Below the pieces are notes generated by a model. It was not told the origin of the DNA and did not search any database. It worked only from the letters and a program-made list of their open reading frames with translations. This document shows positions 43,501 to 52,029 of a stretch of 64,000 nt of DNA, piece after piece. Where the stretch lies: the NCBI RefSeq assembly GCF_030815255.1, contig NZ_JAUSWN010000006.1:1-64000 (forward strand), given 5' to 3'. A program made the translations under genes and the position numbers. Numbering within the stretch: position 1 is the stretch's first letter; every line of letters starts with the position of its first letter. The stretch is from Hathewaya limosa (lineage in GTDB: Bacteria > Bacillota > Clostridia > Clostridiales > Clostridiaceae).

Positions 43501-46164
43501 TTGAACAAAGAAAAATTGGTTATTTTAGATGGAAATAGTTTAATGTATAGAGCTTTTTTTGCTATGCCAGATCTTACTAATTCAGAAGGGTTACATACTA
43601 ATGCAGCTTATGGCTTTATAAATATGTTACTTAAAATTAAAAATGAATTTAAACCGGATTACATAGTTACAACTTTTGATAAAAAAGCCCCTACCTTTAG
43701 ACATAAAGAGTATGATGAATATAAAGCTGGTAGAAAGAAAATGCCAGAAGAACTTAGTGAACAAATACCTTTTTTAAGGGAGTTTTTAAAACTTTATGCT
43801 ATAAATATATTTGAAATTGATGGATTTGAGGCGGATGATCTTATAGGAACTTTATCTGTATTTGCAGAAAAACAAGGAATGGAAGTATTTATTGTAACTG
43901 GGGATAAAGATGCCCTACAATTAGCTACAGATAATGTAAAAGTTGTTATTAATAAAAAGGGCATTACGGAAATAAATGTATATGATAGAGAAAAAATCAT
44001 AGAAGAAATGGAAGTTACGCCAAAGGAATTTATAGATGTTAAAGGGCTTATGGGAGATAAGTCAGATAATATAAAAGGAGTTCCAGGTGTTGGTGAGAAA
44101 ACGGCTTTTAAGCTTATAAAAGAATATCATTCTATTGAAAATGTATTAAATAATATAGATAATCTTAAAGGAAATAAGTTAAAAGAAAATTTGAATACCT
44201 ATAGAGAACAAGCTATTTTTAGTAAAAAACTTGCTACAATAGTAACAGAAGTTCCAATTGAAATAGATTTAGAAGAAATTAAATCTAAGGAAGAATTAGA
44301 TCTTAAAGGTATAGAAGAGTTATTTGCCAGACTACAATTTAAAACTTTATTTAAAAAATTACCGGAAATAAAAGGTCAAAGCGAGGAATTTGATAAAGAA
44401 AATCATAAAAATCATGTACATGATGAAGAGTCAAGTGAAAATGCTACAGGCAAAATAAAATCTTTAGATGAATATGAAATTCTTGAAATAAACGAAGATG
44501 ATCAATTAAAAAATTTAGTATTAGATTATAATAAAGATTTGTACTTTATATATAAAATGAAAGATGAACATGTTTTATCTAAAATGGAATTAGAAAGTTT
44601 AGAAATAAGACAAGAAAAGAAAATTTATAAAATTAACTTCGAAAAAATTAGTAAAGAAAATATATTAGAATTAGTAGAAGATATTAACAAAAATGAAAAT
44701 TTAATTACTCATGGGGTTAAAAACTTTTATACTTTTATGAGAAAATGTAATTTAAAACCAAGACAAGTTACTTTTGATACAGAAATAGCAGCATATTTAA
44801 TAGATCCAGGTAAAAAAGAGTATGATTTAAAATCTTTAATTGAGGGATTATTTCATATAAGTTTAAATGAAGAATCTGAATTATTGCAGATTGTATATTT
44901 AAAAGAACTTTATAATAATTTTAAAGAAACTATAAATATTTTAGATATGGAAGAATTAATGTATGAAGTAGAACTTCCATTAACTAATGTAATTTCCTCT
45001 ATGGAATATGAAGGATTTAAAGTAGATAAAGAAATGTTAAATTCCTTAGGAGATAAATTTAGTATAGCAATTGATAAAGTTCAAAAAGAAATTTATGAAT
45101 TAGCCGGGGAAGAATTTAATATAAAATCTCCTAAGCAATTAGGAAAGATATTATTTGAAAAATTAGATTTACCGGTAATTAAGAAAACAAAAACAGGATA
45201 CTCTACTAATGCAGAAGTATTAGAAAGTTTAAAAGATAAACATGAAATTATAAATAAAATAACATATTATAGACAACTTACAAAGTTATTTTCAACCTAC
45301 GTAGAAGGATTAAAAAATGTAATTGATACAGATAATAAAATTCATTCAAGTTTTAATCAAACAGTTACTACAACAGGAAGACTTTCAAGTACAGAACCTA
45401 ATCTTCAAAATATACCTATAAAATATGAAATGGGAAGAGAAATAAGAAAGGTATTTGTTCCAGAAGGAGAAGCTGTAATATTATCTGCCGATTATTCTCA
45501 AATAGAATTACGAGTTCTTGCTCATATTTCAGGAGATGAAAATTTAATTAATGCTTTTAAGGAACACAGTGATATACACACTAAGACTGCTTCAGAAGTG
45601 TTTAAAGTACCGTTAGATGAAGTAACCTCTCTTATGAGAAGTAATGCTAAGGCAGTTAATTTTGGAATAGTATATGGAATTGGAGATTTTAGCTTAGCTA
45701 AAGATTTAAATATAAGTAGAAAAGAGGCCAAGACTTATATAGAAGCTTATTTTGCAAGATATCCAAAGGTAAAAGAGTATTTGAATAATATTGTATTAGA
45801 AGCAAAAGAGGATTTAATGGTAAAAACCCTTTTAAATAGAAGAAGATTTATACCTGAAATAGGAAATTCTAAAAAAATGATTGTTGCTTTAGGAGAAAGA
45901 CTTGCAATGAATACTCCTATTCAAGGAAGTGCTGCAGATATAATAAAACTTGCTATGGTGAAAGTATTTAAATCATTACAAGAAAAAAATTTAAAATCGA
46001 AACTTATTCTTCAAGTTCATGATGAATTAATTTTAAATGTATATAAAGATGAATTAGAATTAGTAAAGCAAATTGTAGATAGTGAAATGGAAAATGCCAT
46101 GAATTTAAGTGTACGTTTAGAAGCTGATATGAATATAGGGGATAATTGGTACGAAGCAAAATAG
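43501..46164 (+). CDS. polA: DNA polymerase I
   Basis: Repair and Okazaki-fragment polymerase, about 887 residues. The N-terminal 5' nuclease is intact (LVILDGNSLMYRAFFAM, EIDGFEADDLIGTL, VTGDKDALQLAT, MGDKSDNIKGVPGVGEKTA). The middle domain lacks the DxE motif I expected in an active 3'-5' exonuclease, as in Bacillus enzymes, so proofreading is probably absent. Polymerase motifs are intact: A SADYSQIELRVLAHIS, B RSNAKAVNFGIVYGIG and C LQVHDEL. The frame opens at 43444, but GGAGAAAAAT places a TTG start at 43501. ATG at 43489 has its site too close. It heads polA-coaE-slt. Confidence 0.96.
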   Translation: MNKEKLVILDGNSLMYRAFFAMPDLTNSEGLHTNAAYGFINMLLKIKNEFKPDYIVTTFDKKAPTFRHKEYDEYKAGRKKMPEELSEQIPFLREFLKLYAINIFEIDGFEADDLIGTLSVFAEKQGMEVFIVTGDKDALQLATDNVKVVINKKGITEINVYDREKIIEEMEVTPKEFIDVKGLMGDKSDNIKGVPGVGEKTAFKLIKEYHSIENVLNNIDNLKGNKLKENLNTYREQAIFSKKLATIVTEVPIEIDLEEIKSKEELDLKGIEELFARLQFKTLFKKLPEIKGQSEEFDKENHKNHVHDEESSENATGKIKSLDEYEILEINEDDQLKNLVLDYNKDLYFIYKMKDEHVLSKMELESLEIRQEKKIYKINFEKISKENILELVEDINKNENLITHGVKNFYTFMRKCNLKPRQVTFDTEIAAYLIDPGKKEYDLKSLIEGLFHISLNEESELLQIVYLKELYNNFKETINILDMEELMYEVELPLTNVISSMEYEGFKVDKEMLNSLGDKFSIAIDKVQKEIYELAGEEFNIKSPKQLGKILFEKLDLPVIKKTKTGYSTNAEVLESLKDKHEIINKITYYRQLTKLFSTYVEGLKNVIDTDNKIHSSFNQTVTTTGRLSSTEPNLQNIPIKYEMGREIRKVFVPEGEAVILSADYSQIELRVLAHISGDENLINAFKEHSDIHTKTASEVFKVPLDEVTSLMRSNAKAVNFGIVYGIGDFSLAKDLNISRKEAKTYIEAYFARYPKVKEYLNNIVLEAKEDLMVKTLLNRRRFIPEIGNSKKMIVALGERLAMNTPIQGSAADIIKLAMVKVFKSLQEKNLKSKLILQVHDELILNVYKDELELVKQIVDSEMENAMNLSVRLEADMNIGDNWYEAK

Positions 46165-46196
46165 AGGAATAAAAGTTATAAATTGAAGGTGAAATA

Positions 46197-46823
46197 ATGA
46201 TTAAAGTAGGTTTAACGGGTGGTATTGGATCGGGAAAAAGTACTGTATCTAATTATCTCAGAAAAAAGAATATCCCTGTTATAGATGCAGATGATATAAG
46301 CAGGGAAATTTATTCTCTATATCCTGAAATAACTGAAACAATTAAAAAAGTATTTGGAGAAAAATATTTTGATTCTAATGGAGAATTAAATAGGAGAAAG
46401 CTTGGAAAAACTATATTTAAATTTAAGGGCAAAAGAAAAAAATTAGAAAAAATAGTTATTCCATATATAAAGAAGGAAATTTTTAATAGAATAAACAACT
46501 TAGAATTAAAAAAAAATCACATATGTATTTTAGATGCACCAACACTGATAGAGAATAATTTACATAAAAAGATGGATGTAAATATTCTAGTATATGTGGA
46601 TTTAAGCACTCAAATAAAACGGGTTATGGATAGAGATAAATTAACATATGAGGAAGTAAAACAAAGAATAGACTCCCAGATTTCTTTAAAAAAGAAAAAG
46701 AAAAAAGTTCAATATTTTATTGACAATGGAGGAGATTTAGAAGATACTTATAAAAAAGTAGAGGAAATTTTACTAGAATTAAAAACTTATAAAAAACACT
46801 TAGGTTCGGGGGATAAGGCATGA
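46197..46823 (+). CDS. coaE: Dephospho-CoA kinase
   Basis: Last step of coenzyme A synthesis. The 208-residue P-loop kinase has GLTGGIGSGKST (5-16), VIDADDISREIY (28-39), the LID-region RVMDRDKLTYEEVKQRIDSQ and a typical length. It is 32 bp after polA, the same order as in many Firmicutes, and overlaps the next gene by four bases (ATGA). Confidence 0.96.
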   Translation: MIKVGLTGGIGSGKSTVSNYLRKKNIPVIDADDISREIYSLYPEITETIKKVFGEKYFDSNGELNRRKLGKTIFKFKGKRKKLEKIVIPYIKKEIFNRINNLELKKNHICILDAPTLIENNLHKKMDVNILVYVDLSTQIKRVMDRDKLTYEEVKQRIDSQISLKKKKKKVQYFIDNGGDLEDTYKKVEEILLELKTYKKHLGSGDKA

Positions 46824-47392
46824 AGAAGAAGATAATAGCTGTTTTTCTGCTTATAATAATTCTAATAGCGGGATCATTATATATTAATAGAAAACAGATT
46901 AAAAGAAAAATGTATCCAATTACATATTCACAAACAGTTATAGATAGTGCAAAACAATATAATTTGGATCCTTATTTAGTTTTTGGTGTAATAAAAACAG
47001 AAAGTGCATTTAATCCTGATGCCAGATCACACCAAGATGCTATAGGACTTATGCAAATTACAATGCCTACAGGTAAATGGATAGCAGAAAAAATGAAAAT
47101 GACAAACTTTGAAGAAAAAGATCTTTATGATCCTCAAACCAATATAAAGATGGGATGTTGGTATTTAAATAATCTAAAAGAAGAATTTAATCAAGATACA
47201 ACATTAACTTTAGCGGCATACAATGGGGGAAGAGGAAACGTAAATAAATGGCTTAAAAATAAAAAGTATTCTAAGGATGGAAAGAAATTAGAGAGCATTC
47301 CTTATAAAGAAACAGATGAATATGTAAAAAAAGTACAGGTTACTGCCGAAATGTACAGAAAGTTGTATGATTTAAATAAAGTAAACAAATAA
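46820..47392 (+). CDS. Membrane-anchored lytic transglycosylase (SLT domain)
   Basis: Cleaves peptidoglycan glycan strands. Residues 5-22 are a signal anchor. The SLT domain follows: YNLDPYLVFGVIKTESAFNPDARSHQDAIGLMQI with catalytic Glu61, then AAYNGGRGNVNKWL. The 190-residue length is normal for the single-domain form. Translation is coupled to coaE by ATGA. It ends the three-gene operon. Confidence 0.93.
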   Translation: MKKKIIAVFLLIIILIAGSLYINRKQIKRKMYPITYSQTVIDSAKQYNLDPYLVFGVIKTESAFNPDARSHQDAIGLMQITMPTGKWIAEKMKMTNFEEKDLYDPQTNIKMGCWYLNNLKEEFNQDTTLTLAAYNGGRGNVNKWLKNKKYSKDGKKLESIPYKETDEYVKKVQVTAEMYRKLYDLNKVNK

Positions 47393-47400
47393 TCAATACT

Positions 47401-47449
47401 AAAAAGCTTGGAATTTTATGCAATTTATAGGATTCTAAGCTCTTTTTGT
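47401..47449 (+). terminator. Terminator after polA-coaE-slt
   Basis: AAAAAGCTTGGAATTTTAT and ATAGGATTCTAAGCTCTTTTT form a long stem with a few mismatches, followed by T5. Confidence 0.8.
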
Positions 47450-47510
47450 TGTATTTAATCGGTTTATGTTGAGATAAAATAAACTAAAAGTTGACAAAAT
47501 ACAAAATTAG

Positions 47511-47538
47511 TTGACACAAAGATTAATTGTGATAAAAT
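47511..47538 (+). promoter_or_regulatory. Strong promoter of the orphan histidine kinase gene
   Basis: A perfect -35 TTGACA (47511-47516), a 16-bp spacer and TAAAAT (47533-47538) preceded by TGA (extended -10). A second TTGACA (47491-47496) lies 20 bp upstream, making a direct repeat TTGACA-x-AAA. Confidence 0.7.
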
Positions 47539-47627
47539 TTACTCATAAGGTATAAATAATTTTTTTGAATAATATAATGCCGTAGGTATCCATGTACTTA
47601 TTAAAAAATTAGGAAAGGGGAATGTAT

Positions 47628-48794
47628 ATGGAGAGTATCTACAATAATATAAATGAAATAAGTGAAAGTTATAAATTTGTAGAACAATTAAGTGTAGGAG
47701 CTTTTTTGGTTAAAGATGGTAATATAATATATGGAAATAAAATTTTCAATAGTTTAACAAAACTAAAAATGGGAGAGAAACTTATAAGTATGGAAAACAT
47801 TTTCGTACCTTATAAGTTTTTGGAAAATTTAGATAAGTGTTTTTATCAAAAAACTACTAAACGTATTTTTGTATTAAAAGAAATTTTAAAAAGAACCGAG
47901 GATAGAATTTCTGTAATTACTATTGAAGATTATACACCAAAGATGAAACTTTTAAATAAATATGAAACATTACAAAAAGAAAATATAGATTTAAAAGAAA
48001 AAGTAAACTATGAAAACTCTAAAATAAACTTTTTATACACTGTATCTCACGATTTGAAAAATCCCTTAAATATAATTCTATCGTCTATACAGCTTTTGGA
48101 AAGAAAACATAGACAAGACAGTGAAGTTGAAGATCTTAAATATATATATAAATATACAAAAATTATTAAAAGAAATTGTTATAGATTAGTTCAACTTATT
48201 AATAACTGTTTAGATATAAATAAAATAGAAGGTGGATTTTTTGAAATTTTTCCTCAAAGGTATGAAGTAGTTAGTGTAATTGAGGATATTACTATGTCCG
48301 TAATTGAATATGCTAAAAGTAAAAATATAACATTAATTTTTGATACGCAAGTAGAAGAGCTATATAGTTGTATAGATGCTAATAAAATGGAAAGAGTTTT
48401 ATTGAATCTAATTTCTAATGCAGTAAAACATACAGATGAAGACGGATATATTTATGTTAATTTATATAGAAATGAAAAGGAATTTATGGTTTCTGTAAAA
48501 GATACAGGAGAAGGTATAAAGAAGGAGTTAATGGATAACATTTTTGATATGTATAAGCAAGGAAATAACGAAGGCGGAGGAACTGGAATAGGATTAGCTG
48601 TAGTAAGAAATATAGTTGAACAGCATAAAGGGAAAATTACTGTAGAGAGTGAATATGGAAAAGGAAGTAATTTTATTATGACTTTACCTATTGTAGATGA
48701 TGAAAAATCGGAAAAGAAAGTTATAAAAAGACATAAAAATAACGAGCTAATCAATATAGAGTTTTCGGATGTTACTGATATACAAGTTAAATAA
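47628..48794 (+). CDS. Soluble sensor histidine kinase, orphan
   Basis: About 388 residues without membrane segments. An N-terminal PAS-like region (VEQLSVGAFLVKDGNIIYGNKIF) is followed by a coiled coil (about 107-128) and a HisKA domain with TVSHDLKNPLNIIL (phospho-acceptor His141). The ATPase domain has N box NLISNAVKHTDEDG, G1 VKDTGEGIKKE and G2 GGTGIGLAVVRNIVEQH. No response regulator is nearby. In clostridia, orphan kinases of this sort can act on Spo0A, which is an inference here. AGGAAAGGGG before the ATG at 47628. Confidence 0.9.
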   Translation: MESIYNNINEISESYKFVEQLSVGAFLVKDGNIIYGNKIFNSLTKLKMGEKLISMENIFVPYKFLENLDKCFYQKTTKRIFVLKEILKRTEDRISVITIEDYTPKMKLLNKYETLQKENIDLKEKVNYENSKINFLYTVSHDLKNPLNIILSSIQLLERKHRQDSEVEDLKYIYKYTKIIKRNCYRLVQLINNCLDINKIEGGFFEIFPQRYEVVSVIEDITMSVIEYAKSKNITLIFDTQVEELYSCIDANKMERVLLNLISNAVKHTDEDGYIYVNLYRNEKEFMVSVKDTGEGIKKELMDNIFDMYKQGNNEGGGTGIGLAVVRNIVEQHKGKITVESEYGKGSNFIMTLPIVDDEKSEKKVIKRHKNNELINIEFSDVTDIQVK

Positions 48795-48875
48795 AGATGA
48801 CATATTTTTCAGTAGCTAAATTTAAAGTTATGGCATATAAAAGTATTATATAGCAATATAAAAAGGAGAAGTATT

Positions 48876-49325
48876 TTGAAGGAAATAATATTTCAATATG
48901 CTCTTGTAATACTTTTAGTATTTGGTTTAGGATACTTAATATATATAATTAAAGATAAAGGTTTGCAACTATTTGAAGATTACTTTGGATTTACCTATGC
49001 TATTTTAAATACTCTCCAAAGTGATGAATCCACAAAGGAAAATATGAAAAATATTTTGAGAATGGTATCGGAAGCAGTAAGATATGTGGAAGTAGAATTT
49101 TTAAATTCTCCTAATGAAATAAAAGAACAAAAAGCTTTGAAATTATCGAGAAGTATCATTAAAAATGCAGGATTTGAAAGTCATATAGATGATAACAGTA
49201 TAAGATATTTAATAAGGATCTGTGCAGCTATGCTACCCTGTAAACAAGATGTACAAAATAAAAAATTTGTTAATACAGAATACGATAAAATTTTTGCAAA
49301 ATTAAAGGAAATCAAAAAAATATAA
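48876..49325 (+). CDS. Single-pass membrane protein, holin LLH-like or unknown
   Basis: A 149-residue protein that starts at TTG behind AAAAGGAGAAG. The first 25 residues form one membrane helix (IIFQYALVILLVFGLGYLIYI), and the rest is cytoplasmic and helical (MKNILRMVSEAVRYVEVEF). The layout, with one N-terminal helix and an amphipathic tail containing AVRYVE, faintly recalls LLH-type phage holins, but there is no prophage around it. Function is unknown. The gap to the kinase gene is about 80 bp. Confidence 0.6.
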   Translation: MKEIIFQYALVILLVFGLGYLIYIIKDKGLQLFEDYFGFTYAILNTLQSDESTKENMKNILRMVSEAVRYVEVEFLNSPNEIKEQKALKLSRSIIKNAGFESHIDDNSIRYLIRICAAMLPCKQDVQNKKFVNTEYDKIFAKLKEIKKI

Positions 49326-49366
49326 CAACTTTAAATAGAACATTGATAAAACAATATAGAATTATT

Positions 49367-49415
49367 ATATAAGCTAATAAGAGAGGAAATATAAACTTCT
49401 TTTATTAGCTTATAT
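49367..49415. terminator. Long hairpin without T run
   Basis: ATATAAGCTAATAA (49367-49380) pairs perfectly with TTATTAGCTTATAT (49402-49415), with extra pairs inside. Only AACTTA follows, so termination is likely but not typical. Confidence 0.55.
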
Positions 49416-49538
49416 TAACTTATGGATTTTAGTTCATGGTGCTTTAAAATTTTTAAATTTTATGCTATTATAATTAATTGTGAATAAAATTAGTAAGTAA
49501 AAAGTTTTATAGAATAAATTCTTGAACGGAGGATAAAT

Positions 49539-50603
49539 ATGCTTCAACTTATAGAATACAAAGACATAAGTGAAGATCACTTTTTAATTGATGTAAGAAG
49601 TGAAGGAGAATATAAAGAAGCAACGATAAACGGCTCCTTTAATTTACCTATTTTAAATGATGAAGAAAGAAAATTAATTGGTACTTTATATAAAGAAAAT
49701 GTAGAACAAGCTAAAATTTTAGGAGTAAAAATAGGATCGGAAAAGCTACCTGAAATTTTTAATACCGTATTAAAAATATACAAGGGAAATAAAAATCTTG
49801 TATTTTTTTGTGCACGTGGAGGAATGAGAAGTGGTGTTTTAAGTTCTATGTTAGAAGCATTGGGAATAAAGTTATATAAGCTTAAAGATGGGTATAAGGG
49901 CTATAGAAAGTTTGTATTAGAAGCTATTCCTAAGATAAATGAAGATATAACTTATATTGTATTACATGGAAATACAGGTGTAGGAAAGACAAGAATACTT
50001 CATAAATTAATAGAATTAGGTTGTGATGTATTGGATTTAGAAGGATGTGCAAATCATAGAGGTTCTCTTTTAGGGGATGTAGGTCTTCCTAAAAAACAAA
50101 GCCAAAAACAATTTGAGTCTAATATTTATCATAGCTTAGTGAAAATCAAATCTCCTTTTGTATTTGTAGAGGCAGAAAGTAGAAGAATAGGGAATGTTTT
50201 TATACCTCCTTATATTCATGAGAAAATGAAAAATGGTATACATATATTTTTAGATGCATCTCTTAATTTTAGAGCAAAAGTTATTTTAGAAGAGTATCTA
50301 AAAGGAGAAAATGCTAAGGAAGATATTTTAGGATGTTTAGATAAACTAGAAAGATACATATCAAAAGAAAATATTGCTAGGTATAAGGAACTTGTGCAAA
50401 ATGATGAATATGAATTTGTAGTAGAAGATCTTATGAAAAAGTATTATGATCCTATGTACACACATACATCTAATACATATGAATATGATTTAAACTTACA
50501 AATTACAGATTTAGATAAATGTTCAGAAACGATTTTTAATTGGTATAAAGAAAGTATTGTTAAAAATCAACTTGAAGAAGAAAATCAAAATGAAGTTGAA
50601 TAG
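49539..50603 (+). CDS. mnmH: tRNA 2-selenouridine synthase
   Basis: Replaces sulfur by selenium in the wobble 2-thiouridine of tRNA-Lys/Glu/Gln, with a geranylated intermediate. The 354-residue protein has a rhodanese domain with the active Cys91 in FFCARGGMRSG, and a P-loop domain with HGNTGVGKTRIL (143-154) and LDLEGCANHRGSLLGDVG. Its presence implies a selenophosphate source (SelD) elsewhere in the genome. GGAGG before the ATG. It lies 47 bp ahead of the M16 peptidase gene. Confidence 0.93.
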   Translation: MLQLIEYKDISEDHFLIDVRSEGEYKEATINGSFNLPILNDEERKLIGTLYKENVEQAKILGVKIGSEKLPEIFNTVLKIYKGNKNLVFFCARGGMRSGVLSSMLEALGIKLYKLKDGYKGYRKFVLEAIPKINEDITYIVLHGNTGVGKTRILHKLIELGCDVLDLEGCANHRGSLLGDVGLPKKQSQKQFESNIYHSLVKIKSPFVFVEAESRRIGNVFIPPYIHEKMKNGIHIFLDASLNFRAKVILEEYLKGENAKEDILGCLDKLERYISKENIARYKELVQNDEYEFVVEDLMKKYYDPMYTHTSNTYEYDLNLQITDLDKCSETIFNWYKESIVKNQLEEENQNEVE

Positions 50604-50650
50604 AGTCTAAATAAGAAAAGTTATAATTAAAGTAAAGGTGATTACATAAT

Positions 50651-51934
50651 ATGAAAAGAGTATTTTTAAAAAATGGTATGACCTTAATTTATAAATATAA
50701 TCCTAATAATTTAACATCTTTTTCTATAGCCTTTGAAGCTGGTGCCAACTTGGAAAGTGATCCACAATATTATGGAGTAGCACATGCACTAGAACATATG
50801 GTTTATAAGGGAACTAAAAATTATACTGAAGATGAAATTAATGAGAAATTAGATAAACTTTTTGGATTTAATAATGCCATGACTAATTATCCCTATGTAG
50901 TTTATTATGGAACTTGCCTTTCAGAAGATTTTGAAGAAGGTATTAAATTATATGGAGATATATTAAAAAATCCGTCTTTAGCAGAAGAAGGATTTAAAGA
51001 AGAAATGAAAGTTATTTTAGAGGAACTAAAAGAGTGGAAAGAAGATTTATATCAGGCTTGTGAAGATGAGGCGTTTTATAATGCTTTTACTAACAGGAGA
51101 ATAAAAGAACTAATCATAGGCAATGAACAATCTTTAAAAAATATAGGATTAAATCATATAAAAGAATTTTATGAAAGATATTATACTGGGGATAATTGTG
51201 TTATTTCGGTTATTTCATCTTTAGATTTTAAAAGGGTTTTAAATTTAGTAGAGGATACATTTAAGGATTTTACAAAAAAATTAAAGAATAAATCACCTTA
51301 TATTTTAAATAAAACAGAAAGTATATATGAAGAAAATAAACATGGAACTTTTAAAAGTCAAATAGGTAGTAAGGGTGCAAAGGTTCAAATTATATATCCT
51401 ATACATAGCTTAAGCGAAGAGGAAATAAAAGCTTTAAGAGTATTTAATGTGGCTTTTGGAGAAGGAACTAGTAGTTTTATATATGATGAAATAAGAACTA
51501 AAAAGGGAATTGCTTATGATGTTGGAAGTACTATTAAAAATGAAAAAGGTATAAAAATTTTAAAAATATATTTAGGGACTTCTAAGGAAAATGCTGAAAA
51601 AGCTATTGATATTATATTAAGAAAAACAGAAGAATTAAAAGCTTCAAATACCTATTTTACTCAAAGTAGGATTGAAGAACTTGTAAAATCCTTGAAGTTA
51701 AAAAGAAGTCTTTTATTAGAAAGATCTATTCAGGAAAGTGCAAGTTTAGCTAATTATGAAATAATGTATGGTGATTTTAGAAATAAAAAGGTTTTTAATG
51801 ATTTAGTTATAGAGGAAAACTATATATCACCATTATATAAAGAACTTAATGAGTTAGAGAGTATAGATGATAAGATTATAATGGATACCATAAAAAAGGT
51901 GTTTCAAAATCCTACTATACAAATACTAGAGTAA
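50651..51934 (+). CDS. M16-family zinc peptidase
   Basis: A 427-residue pitrilysin/processing-peptidase-type enzyme. The inverted zinc motif HALEH (His45, Glu48, His49) is intact, and a Glu ligand follows in EEMKVILEELKEW. The C-terminal half has the inactive repeat of the fold (GTSSFIYDEIRTKKGIAYDVGS). There is no signal peptide. Its substrate is unknown. AAAGGTGATT before the ATG. Terminator at 51940-51990. Confidence 0.92.
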   Translation: MKRVFLKNGMTLIYKYNPNNLTSFSIAFEAGANLESDPQYYGVAHALEHMVYKGTKNYTEDEINEKLDKLFGFNNAMTNYPYVVYYGTCLSEDFEEGIKLYGDILKNPSLAEEGFKEEMKVILEELKEWKEDLYQACEDEAFYNAFTNRRIKELIIGNEQSLKNIGLNHIKEFYERYYTGDNCVISVISSLDFKRVLNLVEDTFKDFTKKLKNKSPYILNKTESIYEENKHGTFKSQIGSKGAKVQIIYPIHSLSEEEIKALRVFNVAFGEGTSSFIYDEIRTKKGIAYDVGSTIKNEKGIKILKIYLGTSKENAEKAIDIILRKTEELKASNTYFTQSRIEELVKSLKLKRSLLLERSIQESASLANYEIMYGDFRNKKVFNDLVIEENYISPLYKELNELESIDDKIIMDTIKKVFQNPTIQILE

Positions 51935-51939
51935 TAGAT

Positions 51940-51990
51940 AATACTAGGAATATATGAGTTCATATGATATATTCCTAGTATTTAATTTTT
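51940..51990. terminator. Terminator between M16 peptidase and uvsE
   Basis: AATACTAGGAATATAT (51940-51955) pairs perfectly with ATATATTCCTAGTATT (51967-51982), followed by TAATTTTT. Confidence 0.85.
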
Positions 51991-52029
51991 ATAAGAAAAA
52001 ATTATAAAATTAATGAGAAATAAAATTTC

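Noticed and set aside
47485..47520. Spo0A boxes in the histidine kinase promoter
   Set aside because: The repeated TTGACA-x-AAA elements differ from the 0A box at two positions and are explained by the -35 element.
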